From the NCBI GenBank assembly GCA_037693485.1, contig CM075347.1, forward strand, positions 149,766,501 to 149,830,500: a stretch of 64,000 nucleotides of DNA. Direction: 5' to 3'. Positions 31,570-43,060 of the stretch are shown piece after piece (positions within the stretch are counted from its first letter, which is position 1; each line of letters begins with the position of its first letter). A program made the position numbers and the translations under genes. Under the pieces are notes generated by a model that saw nothing but the letters and a program-made list of their open reading frames with translations, searched no databases and had not been told where the DNA came from. This stretch comes from Kitagawia praeruptora. Taxonomy: Eukaryota > Streptophyta > Magnoliopsida > Apiales > Apiaceae.

Positions 31570-31884
31570 TTAGATCTCCCCTTTGCTCATGTTCCAAAAT
31601 TCAACTTCATGTTCAAGGATTGTTAAAAAAACTCGCTCAGCTTTTGCAATGATATCATCGATGCCTTCTCCAAACAACGGTCAGCTATATTCTGAAGGGA
31701 ATGGCAGTACTGACCAAAGCAACTATTTCCCCATCTTTGGCAAGTCTCTTTAAGTTATTCTAGAATTTTAGATCCGACTTGTAGACAGTGAGCAAAGCTT
31801 TCTTGATAAACGGTTTCAAAAGCCCAAAATGCAGTAATTGATACTGTATATTCAATTTCTGACCTCAATAGACTCTTCAGAAAG
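31570..31884 (-). pseudogene. Fragment of a TENA_E-like gene (last exon)
   Basis: The minus-strand translation reads FLKSLLRSEIEYTVSITAFW, then AFETVYQESFAHCL. After a stop come LKETCQRWGN, FGQYCHSLQNIADRCLEK and, in a shifted frame, LEHEVEFWNMSKG with a stop. This matches my recollection of plant TENA_E proteins (thiamin salvage, TenA/THI-4 family), where these blocks form the C-terminus. The exon is preceded by a pyrimidine run and TTGTAG at 31885-31900, a good 3' splice site. One in-frame stop and one frameshift make it a pseudogene. Confidence 0.65.
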
Positions 31885-31887
31885 CTA

Positions 31888-32163
31888 CAACAAAAAAAAT
31901 GATACTAGTTTCCCAGCATGCACAACATCTATAATATCTGCATTTCTGATGGTTGTGAGGCGGTGTGCAACAACAACGGTCGTTCTGTTTGTCATGATTT
32001 TTTCAAGTGCATTTTGCCCAACACTTTCTGATTCCGCATCCAGAGCACTTGTTGCTTCATCAAGAAGAATAATTTTAGGATTATTCAGAATAGCCCTTGC
32101 AATTGCAATTCTATGCTTTTGTCCACCAGACATCTGAGTTCCATGTTCACCTACCATTGTGTC
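31888..32163 (-). pseudogene. ABCB-type (MDR/PGP) ABC transporter nucleotide-binding fragment
   Basis: About 85 residues hold, in order, GEHGTQ, the ABC signature MSGGQKHRIAIARA, the Walker B KIILLDEATSALDAES, the D-loop region and the H-loop VVVAHRLTTIRNAD, ending at VVHAGKL. These are the C-terminal blocks of a P-glycoprotein-type ATPase domain. The Walker A, membrane domains and downstream end are absent. The homology stops about 20 bp from the TENA_E-like splice site, so the two gene pieces are joined in the same orientation. Confidence 0.8.
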
Positions 32164-32212
32164 ATGTTAGTTCCATAGGTAAATATAATGGGCTGTTAAC
32201 TAACAATGTAGT

Positions 32213-32379
32213 GTGATATCCAATGGTCCTTTATGTAGTCTCTATTGGTCTTATTCTTATTGTGTGCCAGCTAAATCAGTCGCTTGCTTCCTTACTGCAC
32301 ACTTTCCAGATATCCAGAGATCCTCAATAGAGACCATGTCTCCCCAGGTTTATTTCAAGGCTCAGGTGGTCCAGATTTT
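32213..32379 (+). pseudogene. Left half of an open frame split by T1
   Basis: An open plus-strand frame containing YFKAQVVQ runs up to the T1 insertion. It continues in the same frame at 63805 once T1 and one copy of ATTTT are removed. I do not recognise the protein. The start is unknown; no ATG precedes the early part, so it may be an exon or chance. Confidence 0.35.
32375..32379. repeat. T1 target-site duplication ATTTT (left copy)
   Basis: ATTTT here and at 63800-63804 flank T1 exactly outside its TG...CA termini. Confidence 0.92.
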
Positions 32380-32802
32380 TGTTGGAAACGTAGATGGGCT
32401 CTTGCACCAAATATATAAAATCTTTGTATAACACAAACACACACCTGTATATATTAATAATAATAAGCTATAACTTTCTTACACAACAACAAGGCTTCAG
32501 CCTCTTCTGAAGAGCTTCAGCTCTCTTTTCTCTCTAACTTACAAACTCACTCTTGGTATGTTTTCCTTACTTTGGTGTGTCTTTACAATGCATATGGGCT
32601 GCCTTATTTATAGGCTCTAAAATGCTTATGTAACTGCTTACATATGTTGTTATATGTTTTCCCATGCAGCCTACCAAAACAACTACACACGTATTTGACT
32701 TGCAACCTTCCAGCATGCATTCATGTTGACAGCCTACCATATAAGACTTCTTTGATTCACATGCTTGCAACTTTTGTTGACTTAGAGTTTGAAATTCTAA
32801 CA
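32380..32802 (-). repeat. T1 3' LTR
   Basis: Begins TGTTGGAAACG and ends ATTCTAACA on the plus strand; same length as 63377-63799 with about four differences. Confidence 0.96.
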
Positions 32803-32810
32803 CTCCCCCT
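32803..32810 (-). other. T1 polypurine tract
   Basis: The minus strand reads AGGGGGAG directly against the 3' LTR. The pol stop codon TGA ends immediately before it. Confidence 0.9.
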
Positions 32811-33913
32811 CAAACTCGACTTTCCATTCCGAGCTTCTTTTTCATTTTCTGAAATATCTCCGGCTTTAACGGCTTCGTGAAAATATCTGCTAAGTTATCT
32901 TCGGTTTTGCAGTGCACCAGTTCCACAATTTTGTCATTCACCTGTTCTCGAATAAAATGATATTTTATGTTGATGTGCTTGCTTCGACTGTGTGACACTG
33001 GATTTTTCGCAAGTGAGATAGCAGATTTGTTATCCACGTATATAGTCACCGGATCCTCCTTTGCGAGATTTAACTCGCTCAATATGTAGCCTAGCCACAT
33101 AGCTTGACATGCGCACGCTGCTGCTGTCATGTATTCTGCCTCACATGTTGAGAGAGCAACTTTCTGTTGCTTCTTTGATGACCACGAAAATATCGCTGAA
33201 CCAATATGAAAAGCATATCCTGAAGTGCTTTTCCCGTCATCCACATCTCCACCATAATCGCTGTCTGAGTAGCCAACTAATTTTGAATCTTTAGAATGCG
33301 TGTAGAACAGACCATGATTAAGTGTACCTTTTATGTACCTAAAAATTCTTTTAGCCGCCATGAAGTGATCTTGCTTCGGCTTCTCCATGTACCTACTAAC
33401 CAGTCCAACTGCATACATGATATCGGGACGAGTGAAAGTTAGGTACCGCAGACTTCCAACCAAACTTTTGAACAATGTCAGATTTACCGACTCTCTTGTT
33501 GAATTAGTTCTGAGCTTTTTGCTCATTTCTGCTGGCGTGCTTACTGGCATGCAATCTTCCATTCTGAACTTGCTTAAAATCTGCTCGGCATATTTTTTCT
33601 GAGACATAAAAATCCGGTCTTTGCTTTGCTTCACCTCGACTCCAAGAAAGTACGACATTTGACCAATATCTGTCATCTCAAATTCGTTAGTCATTACCTT
33701 CTTAAAATCATCGAACATACCCGGGTTGTTGCCGGTAAAGATCATGTCGTCCACGTATAAGCACACGATCATAATATCTCCCCCTGAATTTGTTTTGGTG
33801 TAGAGTGCATGCTCGTATGGACTCTTCACAAAAACATTTTTCTGGAAATATTCATCAACCCTCATGTTCCATGCTCTCGGGGCTTGCTTCAACCCGTACA
33901 GAGCTTTCTTCAG
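32810..33913 (-). pseudogene. T1 RT C-terminal part and RNase H
   Basis: In frame with the upstream RT after a TGA at 33914-33916. It carries LKKALYGLKQAPRAW, the YVDD box in CLYVDDMIFTG, SYFLGVEV, then RNase H blocks YSDSDYGG, STCEAEYM, DNKSAISLAKNPVSHSRSKH and ADIFTKPL. It ends at the polypurine tract. Confidence 0.92.
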
Positions 33914-34530
33914 TCAGTAGACTTTATTTTCTTGGCCTTTCTGAACATATCCGGGAGGTTGCTCGATGTAGACTTCTTCTTCCAAATAACCATTCAAGAA
34001 TGCTGACTTCACATCCATTTGGTAGATCTTCCACTGATTCTGTGCTGCAATTGCTGTAAGAAGTCTGATAGTATCAACTCTTGCAACCGGAGCAAATACC
34101 TCATCGTAGTCAATCCCGTATCTCTGCTTGTAGCCTTTAGCCACTAGCCTTGCCTTGTATTTTTCCACTTCTCCATCTTGATTGGTTTTTGTCTTGTAGA
34201 CCCATTTGACACCTATAGCTTTGTGTCCTTCTGGAAGGTCTGTGAGCTCCCAAGTATCATTCTTCTTAATAGCACCAATTTCTTCATCCATGGCCTTGTT
34301 CCATTTGTTTTCTTCAGAAGCTTCCTCAAATGTTACTGGATCACATTCAGCCATTAAACAGAATAAAGAGTAATCAAAGGTTGTTTGTACCGGACTTGTT
34401 GCATCATAAATATCATTCAGACTCCGCATTTTTCTCGGTGCTCCCCCTGAACTATTGCTGCTATTGCTGCTTCCTGAACTCGATGGTGTCGAGGTAGGAG
34501 TTTGTTGATTTGGACTTTGTGGAGGAGTTG
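33914..34530 (-). pseudogene. T1 RT N-terminal part
   Basis: Opens at the G2 insertion point with a Ser/Pro/Gln-rich linker (upstream of MRSLNDIYDA). It contains WNKAMDEEIGAIKKNDTW, KWVYKTKTNQDGE, KARLVAKGYKQ and YQMDVKSAFLNGYLEEEVYI. It stops at a TGA after QENKVY. Confidence 0.92.
34526..34530. repeat. G2 target-site duplication AGTTG (left copy)
   Basis: AGTTG lies left of LTR1 and immediately right of every G2 LTR (38261, 49495, 60729). The outermost pair, 34526 and 60729, is the original duplication in T1 pol. Confidence 0.92.
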
Positions 34531-37500
34531 TGTGACGCCCCCAAATCCGAGGTCAGAGATTCAGGTCGTCACATCACCATTCAACCATATCATACCTGTA
34601 TTAACTTTACAACTCAACAATACATCCATCCAGACCTCAATCTTACGCACATACAAGTTAGAGCCTCATAAACGATAATCAAAAGTAACACTAAATATTA
34701 CAATTCATCTGTACAATCCAGAATCTTACGCACTTCCACTTATACAACTACACTTGAAGACAAGTCTTACTATTACAGTTGAAAACCTATCAGACTTACT
34801 CTGTAGTATTTTTCAGGAACTAAATCATCTCCGGGGTAAATCTCCTACTCATCTTCTGTTGGTGCGGAGTTAACCGACCAAGTTCTTCTCTTTCTGAAAA
34901 GTTTTTATAAAGCAAGAATGAGCTACATAATGCTCAGCAAGTTCACCATTTTGGAAAATAATAAAGTGGTTTATTTTGAAAACGTTCCCAACTGTATGGG
35001 TGTATATCTCAGATTACAAAACATAACTCGACAATATATATGTCCGAGTTTGTATAAAACATTTATACTCACTAAGGAGCTTTAAGAATAACATATGAAT
35101 CCTTTACAAGGTTCTCATTTCAATATATCTCAAGTTTGAAAATATATACGTATGAGTATATCAGTTTCGGCAAAACACTCTACGGTTAACATAATGTACA
35201 GGGAATGCATTGATGCAAAACCTCTTTCCTTCCATTAGCTTAGAAGGTTTCTCATTCAAAAACATTTCATTCTTTGAAATAATTGCAAGAGTGCACTAAC
35301 ACGTGCCAATCTCTATAGAAAATCTTGCAGTTCTAGATACTGCACGATGTTAATATTTTTCTTATCAAAAACCACACTATTGGCAACTTGGCACTTAGGC
35401 CCAAGAAGCAGTGTTTGAGTATTTTTCCAAAGTGGAGGATGGGACTGGAAGAAAACATAAAAACCTGACAAGGATTGACGATGATCAGTCGCCACATCCA
35501 AGTCCAATAATCCGCGGGTCTTCTCTACCGGTAGAAGGATAGAAACTACATCCGTAACTATCCTCGGGTGAAAACTACATCCGTAATCACCCTTGATGAA
35601 AACTACATCCGTAATCATCCTTCGGCAACACCTGGGCCGGAATAATAATTGATGGACCGCCTGGCTCACGGCCGCTTACACATCCCGGGAATCGTTCGTC
35701 AACGATTCCCACACCTGCCAGAGTCCCCTTTTTCTTTTCTTTTCAAAATCATTTTGATAGAAAACCTGAGTAGTTGAAGTTCGACCTCAGTCGTCCGATA
35801 ATTCTTGAAAAACGTACAAGAAGCAAATGCTGACCGGGGGTTTTCGAAAATGTTTTGGGTCCGAAAGAGTTCAAGTTTGAAAATGCTGAAGGTATCTTGG
35901 ATTAGTTTTGTCTTTAAAAATAATGAACGATAATTAATAAATAATATTTTTAGATTTAATATATAAACAATTAGTAAAATCATTATTTAATTAAAATAAG
36001 CTTTTAATCCAAGATAGGTATTTTTGAGTATTTTTAACAACGTAAAAATAATAAATACGTAAGTATACGATACTTCCCGAATGACCTTTCGGGTTTTCGT
36101 AATTTAATCACGATACAATAATATACCGCTCCCCGATCAATAGTATATTTGGACCGCTACGACCTCTATTGCTAGAGTCGTTGTCCGAAGAAACATTTTC
36201 ATTCTAAGTTCAAGGGTGTACAAACACATATGCATATATCTCAAACTTCAACATAATCTCATAAAGCATACGCATATAATACGTTTGGAACTACAAACAC
36301 AAAAGTGAAAAATCCTTATATATAAGTTTTGTAAAGTAGACTTGCATAGGTAAAATCAAGAATATAATATTTTGAAATTAAATACTTAGGGTTGGAAAAC
36401 TTGCCTTGGTGAGGTTGGGGTGGTCGGCTCGCGAAGTGGAACGGAAATCTATACATAATCAATATTTGTACGTTAGTGCCTTAACAACGCTACTTAATCA
36501 TAAGGTTTTAAAAATCGTAAGACCAACTTAACGACTCCACTTGTGACCACTAACCCTCTCATATGACCATGTCGTCACATTATCACTTTCGTTACCCATT
36601 CGACTCAAATCTATTCCTCGAACTCGAAACTCAAGTGAATATCCTTAAACTACTTTAAACTAATCCCCTAAGTGGTTTTTCACTTGCGCACACTTCGCTC
36701 TAACATTTTTATAAAATTGGAAAATTCGAGTTTTAATCAGATTCTTTTTGTGTAGCCTTCCTCACTGTAAGACCTAGCTAACCTCAAATTTTCACAATGT
36801 TTGCAGAAAGTTTGGGGGTCCAAAGACAGTTCACAAACAGACCATACAGTGCAGTCTGGATTTCAGAACCACTCCTCACTCTTCAGGTCATAACTCAAAA
36901 TATATACATCACCTAGACATGAGACTTATATTTATGGAAACTAGATTCAAATACCTTTCTAACCATGGGTATTAGACCCTCGGGAGACAAGTTTAAGGGG
37001 TTCAAAAGCCTACTGCAATGCAGTGCATACTCCCAGAATATTTACACATTACTCATCCTTACTCCAACCTTCAAGAACTCCACTTATACATCATATCCAC
37101 CATCAAAACCACCAAGACATGACTCTCTAGCATACAAGGGGTTACATACTCTAAGTACAAGCTTTAAAATCATCATAACAAGCACATAACTTCAAGATCT
37201 CACCATCTATAACTCATACTACCAAGATATGCACTAATACTTGTGGATCTAACATTATAAAGCATAAACAAACCATGACTAAGAGTGGTTAGGGTTTTAT
37301 ACCTTCTTGAGTATCAAGGAGCCTTGGATAAGCCTTATGATCCTTAAGAACACCTTGGATGAGCCTTTACAAGCCTTAAACTTCAAGATCTAAAAGATAA
37401 CCAACCTTGGTTACTATTCACTCAAACTTTCAACAATTAATATCCCAAGATTGGATGGTTAGAAAGCTATGAAATTGATAACATACCTTCACTATGATAC

Positions 37501-38260
37501 AAGGAGGCTCTAGGAATTTTATTGTGATTTGTGAGTGGGTGGGAGTTGAAGAAAAATCTTCTTCTTCCCCCTTGGAAGAGCTTGGCCGAGAGCTTCAAGG
37601 AGAGAGGGAGAGAGAGTGGTTTGGTTGGGTGATTTTGAAATAATGAAGTGTATTATTGTGATATGTATTGATGTGTGTATGTATTGTGTCACATGTTGAC
37701 ACCCTAGGGTTAGTAGACTAGCCCCCCACCATGCCCTCTTGTCTCCTTGGTTGTAGCACCATCCAACTAGTCACTATTCATGGTTACTTTATGCTTTATG
37801 CTTTCTAGTCCATTTCCTAACTAGCTAGTTACATGGCACTTGCATGCAATATCCTTCCTTGTATTATTATTTCTCCACCAATGCTTGTCACTTAATCCTT
37901 ATTTCATATCGTATCTTAATTAAATTCCTCGTAATAATATTTTGTCGCGTAGAGATTTCCTTTGTAATTCCTTAAGTACTTAATTGTGTAAATTTCCTAA
38001 ATATCCATAACTTCTTGTCATAGTCTCTTAAAATCCTTTAATACTCTAATAACTCTCAAATCCCAAGTTTTTATAAATCTTAAGGGCAGTAGGCCTCTTG
38101 CCTTAACAATCTCCCCTTATTCTTACACAGTGAACGTAACAACATAAATTTCTCAGATAACCAATTCCATTAAACAACATAGGTGACTAAAAAGGTCCCA
38201 AATTCACAATGTCATATGATATTATATTCTTAAAAAATTACAAAAATCAGGGTTCTTACA
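34531..38260 (-). repeat. G2 LTR1
   Basis: TGTGACGCCCCC...GGTTCTTACA, 3,730 bp, followed by AGTTG. It differs from LTR2 and LTR3 at roughly 20 sites. A 28-29-bp direct repeat (AACTACATCCGTAA) occurs three times at 35543-35630. A GA-rich run lies near 37600. No credible gene inside. Confidence 0.93.
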
Positions 38261-39810
38261 AGTTGGATCATCATCTCCACCATCTTCTATGTTGGAGTCA
38301 TCACCGTCATCATCATCATCATTAAAGAATAAGCCTGCAACTTTTCTTTCTTCCTCGCTCCATCTCCAATAATCAGATTCATCGAACTCAACATCTCGAG
38401 AAATGATTAATTTCTTCGTGAGGGGATTATAGAGTCTGTACGCCTTACTTCTTTTATCATATCCGGAAAAAATGCATTTATCACCTTTGTCATCCAACTT
38501 CTTTCTTTTTTGATCTGGAACATGTGCATATGCAATGCACCCAAAAATTCTGAGATGTCCCACTGATGGTTTGCTTCCACTCCATGCTTCATTTGGAGTT
38601 TTGTTCCTGACACTTTTTGTTGGACAGCGATTCAACAAATAAACTGCACATAATACGGCTTCAGCCCAGAAAGTTCTTGGCATGTGTTTTGCCTTCACCA
38701 TGCTCCTTGCCATGTCAAGAATGGTGCGATTCTTCCTCTCTGCAACTCCATTTTGTTGTGGAGTATATGCCGTTGTCAACTGATGATTTATTCCATGTGC
38801 TCTGCAGAAGCTTCTGAACAAGTTTGAAGTGTACTCGCCTCCTCTGTCTGATCGAAGTACCTTCAAATAATGGCCACTTTGCTTTTCTGCCAGTGATTTG
38901 AACTCCTTGAATTTATCAAGAGCCTCCGCCTTTTCTTTAATGATATAGACCCAACTTTTCCTGCTAAAATCATCAATAAAAGTTAGGTAATACCTATTCC
39001 TGCCAAGTGATGGAATATCAAATGGACCGGCAATATCAGTGTGAACAGTCTCCAATGGCCTTCTGGCTTTCCATGATTTTCCGAACGGAAAGCTTTGTCG
39101 GTGTTGCTTCCCCTTGACACACGCTTCACACAAATTATCTGGTTCCTTGATTTCTGGCAAGCCGTCCACCATCTTTGTCTTTGATAATAATTTTAAGCCA
39201 AAAAATCCAAGATGACCAAATCTCAAATGCCACAACCACGAGTCATTTTTAATGACCGACTTCAAACACTTTTGCACCTTCGTCTGCATATCAAGTGTGA
39301 ACAGACGATTCTTTGACATCTCCACATTTGCAATTAATTCTCGAACCTGATTTCTGATGATAAGAGAATTATCCTGCATCTGAATATTATATCCCTTCTC
39401 CACAAGTTGGCCAAGACTGATGATATTACTTTTCAAAGCAGGTATATAATAAACATCATTTATATACTTTTTCTCACCTTTCGTTGTCACAATTGTAACA
39501 ATACCTTTCCATTTGACTGGAATCTTCGATGAGTCACCAAAAGTAACTTCTCCACTGATGGTGTTATCTATCTCCGTAAATAATTCCTTATGGCTACACA
39601 TGTGATTGCTGGCTCCCGAATCAAGATACCATGTATTCTTCTTGCCTTCGTCATCTCCTTTGTAAGTGAGGAACATAGCGAAACCCACATCTTTGTCTTC
39701 TCTTGCTGCTGCAAAATGACTCCTTTCTTCCACCTTCGGTGATCTACACTCGTAACTGAAGTGACCATATTTGTTGCAATTATAACATTGTAATTGAGAC
39801 TTGTCACCTC
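38261..39810 (-). pseudogene. T1 copia fragment, copy 1: zinc-knuckle end, protease and integrase
   Basis: A duplicate of 60729-62277. It encodes the end of the CCHC knuckle, protease (WYLDSGASNHM), pre-integrase WLWHLRFGHLG, and integrase with HTDIAGPF, SDRGGEY and GVAERKNRT. The frame is open, unlike the original copy, which has a one-base deletion. It is cut at 39810 and joined to gypsy sequence. The ORF end KNPDFCNFLRI is LTR-derived. Confidence 0.92.
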
Positions 39811-40250
39811 ATTGTAATTGAAAACAGTTGAGGGTACTTTTCACGTATAGCGCCTTCTAGTTCCCATGTTAATTCCTCGACGTTCTGGTTTCTCCACAAA
39901 ACTCTCACTAGCTTGACAACCTTGTTCCTCAGCACTTGTTCCTTTCTATCCATGATTTCCACGGGTTTTTCAACATAAGTCAAATCTGGCTGTAGGTCTA
40001 CCTGGTCGTACTCTATCACGTGCCGAAAGTCGGCATGGTAGGGTCGTAACATGGACACATGAAACACATTATGCACTTGCTGCAAGCTCGGGGGCAAGGC
40101 CAGTTCATAGGCTAACTTTCCAACGCCTCAAAATCTCAAAAGGTCCAATAAACCTCAGACTTAGCTTCCCTTTCTTACCAAACCGCATCAATCCTTTCCA
40201 GGGGGATACCTTTAGCATCACGAAGTCTCCAACCTCATACTCCTTTTATA
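39811..40250 (-). pseudogene. G2 integrase C-terminus with chromodomain, copy 1
   Basis: The minus strand gives VGDFVMLKVSPWKG, KGKLSLRFIGPFEILR, then after a frameshift near 40125 LAYELALPPSLQQVHNVFHV, SMLRPY and a chromodomain-like tail (VEIMDRKEQVLRNK, VRVLWRNQNVEELTWE, KYPQLF). Chromodomains mark chromoviruses and direct integration to heterochromatin. The tail runs into T1 sequence and ends in a fusion stop. Confidence 0.82.
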
Positions 40251-40251
40251 T

Positions 40252-40463
40252 CTCGTAAAATTTGACCATTCGAAATAATGGGTTTCGTAAAAAAAAAAAC
40301 TAACGACTTATACATACACTCATTTGCACCGTAAAAACGTAATATCAATTCGAAATCTTCATTTAATAATTCGTACATATCGTGGTTGCAAAAATTTCTC
40401 ATCCACCCATAAAATTACTATTCATCCAGGTTTCGAATATTCACGAAAATTAGGGTTATTGCA
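40252..40463 (-). repeat. Truncated LTR start of another gypsy family, copy 1
   Basis: On the minus strand GGAGAGGAGAC (polypurine tract, within 40464-40476) is followed by TGCAATAACCCTAATTTT, an LTR-like start related to the G2 LTR start TGTAAGAACCCTGATTTT. It is cut after about 212 bp where the integrase text begins. Confidence 0.55.
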
Positions 40464-43060
40464 GTCTCCTCTCCTTAAAAGGATTTTATCTTAAGAACCT
40501 AAGGAAAATAGTTATGGATACAATTCCAACCTTCCCCTTTCCAACTTTCAGGTTGACACTTCAACCCTTTTGTTCAACCCTTTAATCGACATAGATGGTT
40601 TAGAACCACTAGTTCATTATCGAATGTATCTCTCCGTTCTATTACTCTATCCAAGAGTTATCAGTATTTATCAAATCTCTTCCTATCTAACGGAACGCTA
40701 CTAGATCAAATGACAAAGACATTGTTGAGAAAAAAAATGGCTTTTCCCGGATGAAATGAAAATTGGATTCATGGAACAGGAGAAAGATTTCCATTATTAT
40801 GATGACTATATGATGGTCTCACCAACGCTTTAATGTTGTTTCTCAACGCATGCTCTCCTCGACCTGTATTCCTTATTGGTTGTTCTATGAATGAAAATTT
40901 CTAACCCACTACTTATACGTTCCTCTTCTACCTTGTTCATAGTATCCGTGTTGAGCCCTTGTATCGTTGGCCCGTGAATACTTTGTGGTCGTGTTTTAAA
41001 ATCTGAGACAACGTCAATACGCACGGTATTCCTCATTTTCCTTGGCTTGATTAGCACGCAGGTGTTGCCTCCCGTCAGTCGTTACCACTTGTTATGGATA
41101 CTATATAGTCTTCGGTATACGTCGAACCAGTTCAGCTACTATATCCCTCGTTCATTGACTTCTTCGTAACGCAAGAAAAGCGAAACTTCTTCTTTCGTAG
41201 TACGCTTTACAAGAGACGTCCTTACGTCCGCATGGTGCCGATCGTGATAACAACATTCGTTTCATGGATAAGTTTTTATTCTCGACTGCCCCGTGAAATC
41301 TAAGGCACGACACTAATTATAAATTCGATCGTCTGGACAATTCTTCTTCCCTGTCCGTCAACCACAGATCAAATTAGTACATACGCTCAATCTCTTTATT
41401 AATTATACTTGAAAGCACCTTCAATATTCGAAGTCTAACCTTAAGTCTCTATCTGACGTAATCACTACAGAAGTTTTATATTGCACCACCATCTCCTCCG
41501 TATATAAATCGATAATCTTCTAAATGGAAAGTCTCTCGTAGGTAAATCACTTGGTCCAGCAATTATAAATCAACTAGGGCCATCTCTTGGCTCGGTCTTC
41601 GGCGACCTACTCATGAAATTCATTATAATTCTGTCCACGTTCAAGATTTTCTACGGGCGGAATTGATCCACTAGATCTCTATCATTTTGTTTTTGACATG
41701 TTGCGTTTGTACTTAATAGCTTGCCAATACAATTCTTCATATCCGTTTGCCAAACATTCTCTTAATTCTCTGTACATCTTTGTCCTTCCCCATAATTTAG
41801 TCATTTTCCTTTAACATTATTCTTTATTGTATATACTCTATTTTCTTGGTCAATACTGACTGAATTCCAATTTTGAATAATCCCCTCTATAGGTATCGGC
41901 CACCACACTGGCCTTTCCTGGGAAATAACAAATTTCTCCATTATACTCCCTGCTCCCTTTCGTCACCTTCTATTTCTTATGTTTAGTTCTAATATGAAGA
42001 TATACTTATGGCACTTGTGGAAAACTTTCACACTTTTCTCATAAAGTTAACGTCTCAGTTTTATGCGTGAACGCTATCATGACTAATCCCCGACTCACGG
42101 TTAGTATATCCTATCCCGTAACCTTTATGTTGTTTAGAAGTATAGGCTATCATCCCCTTTCTACTGCATCAGCACACCTCTTAAACTCTTGAAAGACGCA
42201 TCATCGTGACTCTTAAAGTCCTTTTTTATCATCAAGTATAGCTAACAACGAGGTTGTTACTAATATCTCATTTCGTTCCAAAACTTTGTTCATTAATCCA
42301 TAAAGGCTTCTAACTCATTAGTCCACTCAAACGATACTACCATAATTTTATAATGTTTATATTAGTGTGAAATGCCAACTTTGGCACAGTGCAGAGGTCG
42401 ATCTTGAGTTGGTGAAACCCGCTTTTCGACCTTATCTTTGAAAAACAACTACGCATTTTAACTGGTCAACAATTCCTACATCTCCGGTTAGGGGTATCAA
42501 TTCCCGATGATATAGGTAAGATGTCATACGCTCGTCCTCTTTCACAACTGGCGCCAATCAGCCTGAGGCCTGCATGCTGCTGCGATTCCCAATAAAGTTG
42601 ATTAGGTGGTAATCTCGAAGGATCATTTGGATATATCCATGCATCCATTTGCTATTAGGGCCTTTTAAACTTTATATCTCTCTATGTGCATCAATCCCTT
42701 TAAGCTAAGTAAAGCTTCACATTCTTGCCACAATATTTCTTCCTTTCTTGTCCATCTCACTTCCATGTTAGTTTCCTCTAAGGATATGTCTTACATCGCA
42801 ATCGATTTGCATTTCATGGATCAGTAAAAGGCTTGGTAACTCCAGAATTCATTAATATAACATCCTGACGATGGTTGGTAGGGGCGTGCTCCCAACCACC
42901 TCATCATTTCTTATAACCTTCCTCACACTAATATTAAAGGTCCTTGTGGTATGCCCCGACATGTTATTCCTACTTTAAATAATCACTCGGCATAATGCTC
43001 TGGCTGCACAATTACAACATTTGGTTTTTGATCTCATATTGGTGCAACGGTTCACAATTG
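40464..43060 (-). pseudogene. Decayed gypsy pol remains, copy 1
   Basis: Nucleotide patches align by eye with G1: 42440-42650 with the G1 RT region (2240-2420), 41880-41960 with the RNase H/integrase boundary (about 1300-1380), and 41740-41800 with the integrase zinc region. No long frame survives. This is an old pol core. Confidence 0.6.

Noticed and set aside
35313..35983. ORFs of 118 and 94 codons in LTR1, repeated in LTR2 and LTR3
   Set aside because: They lie wholly within a non-coding LTR, have no recognisable domain, and their recurrence simply follows the tandem LTRs.
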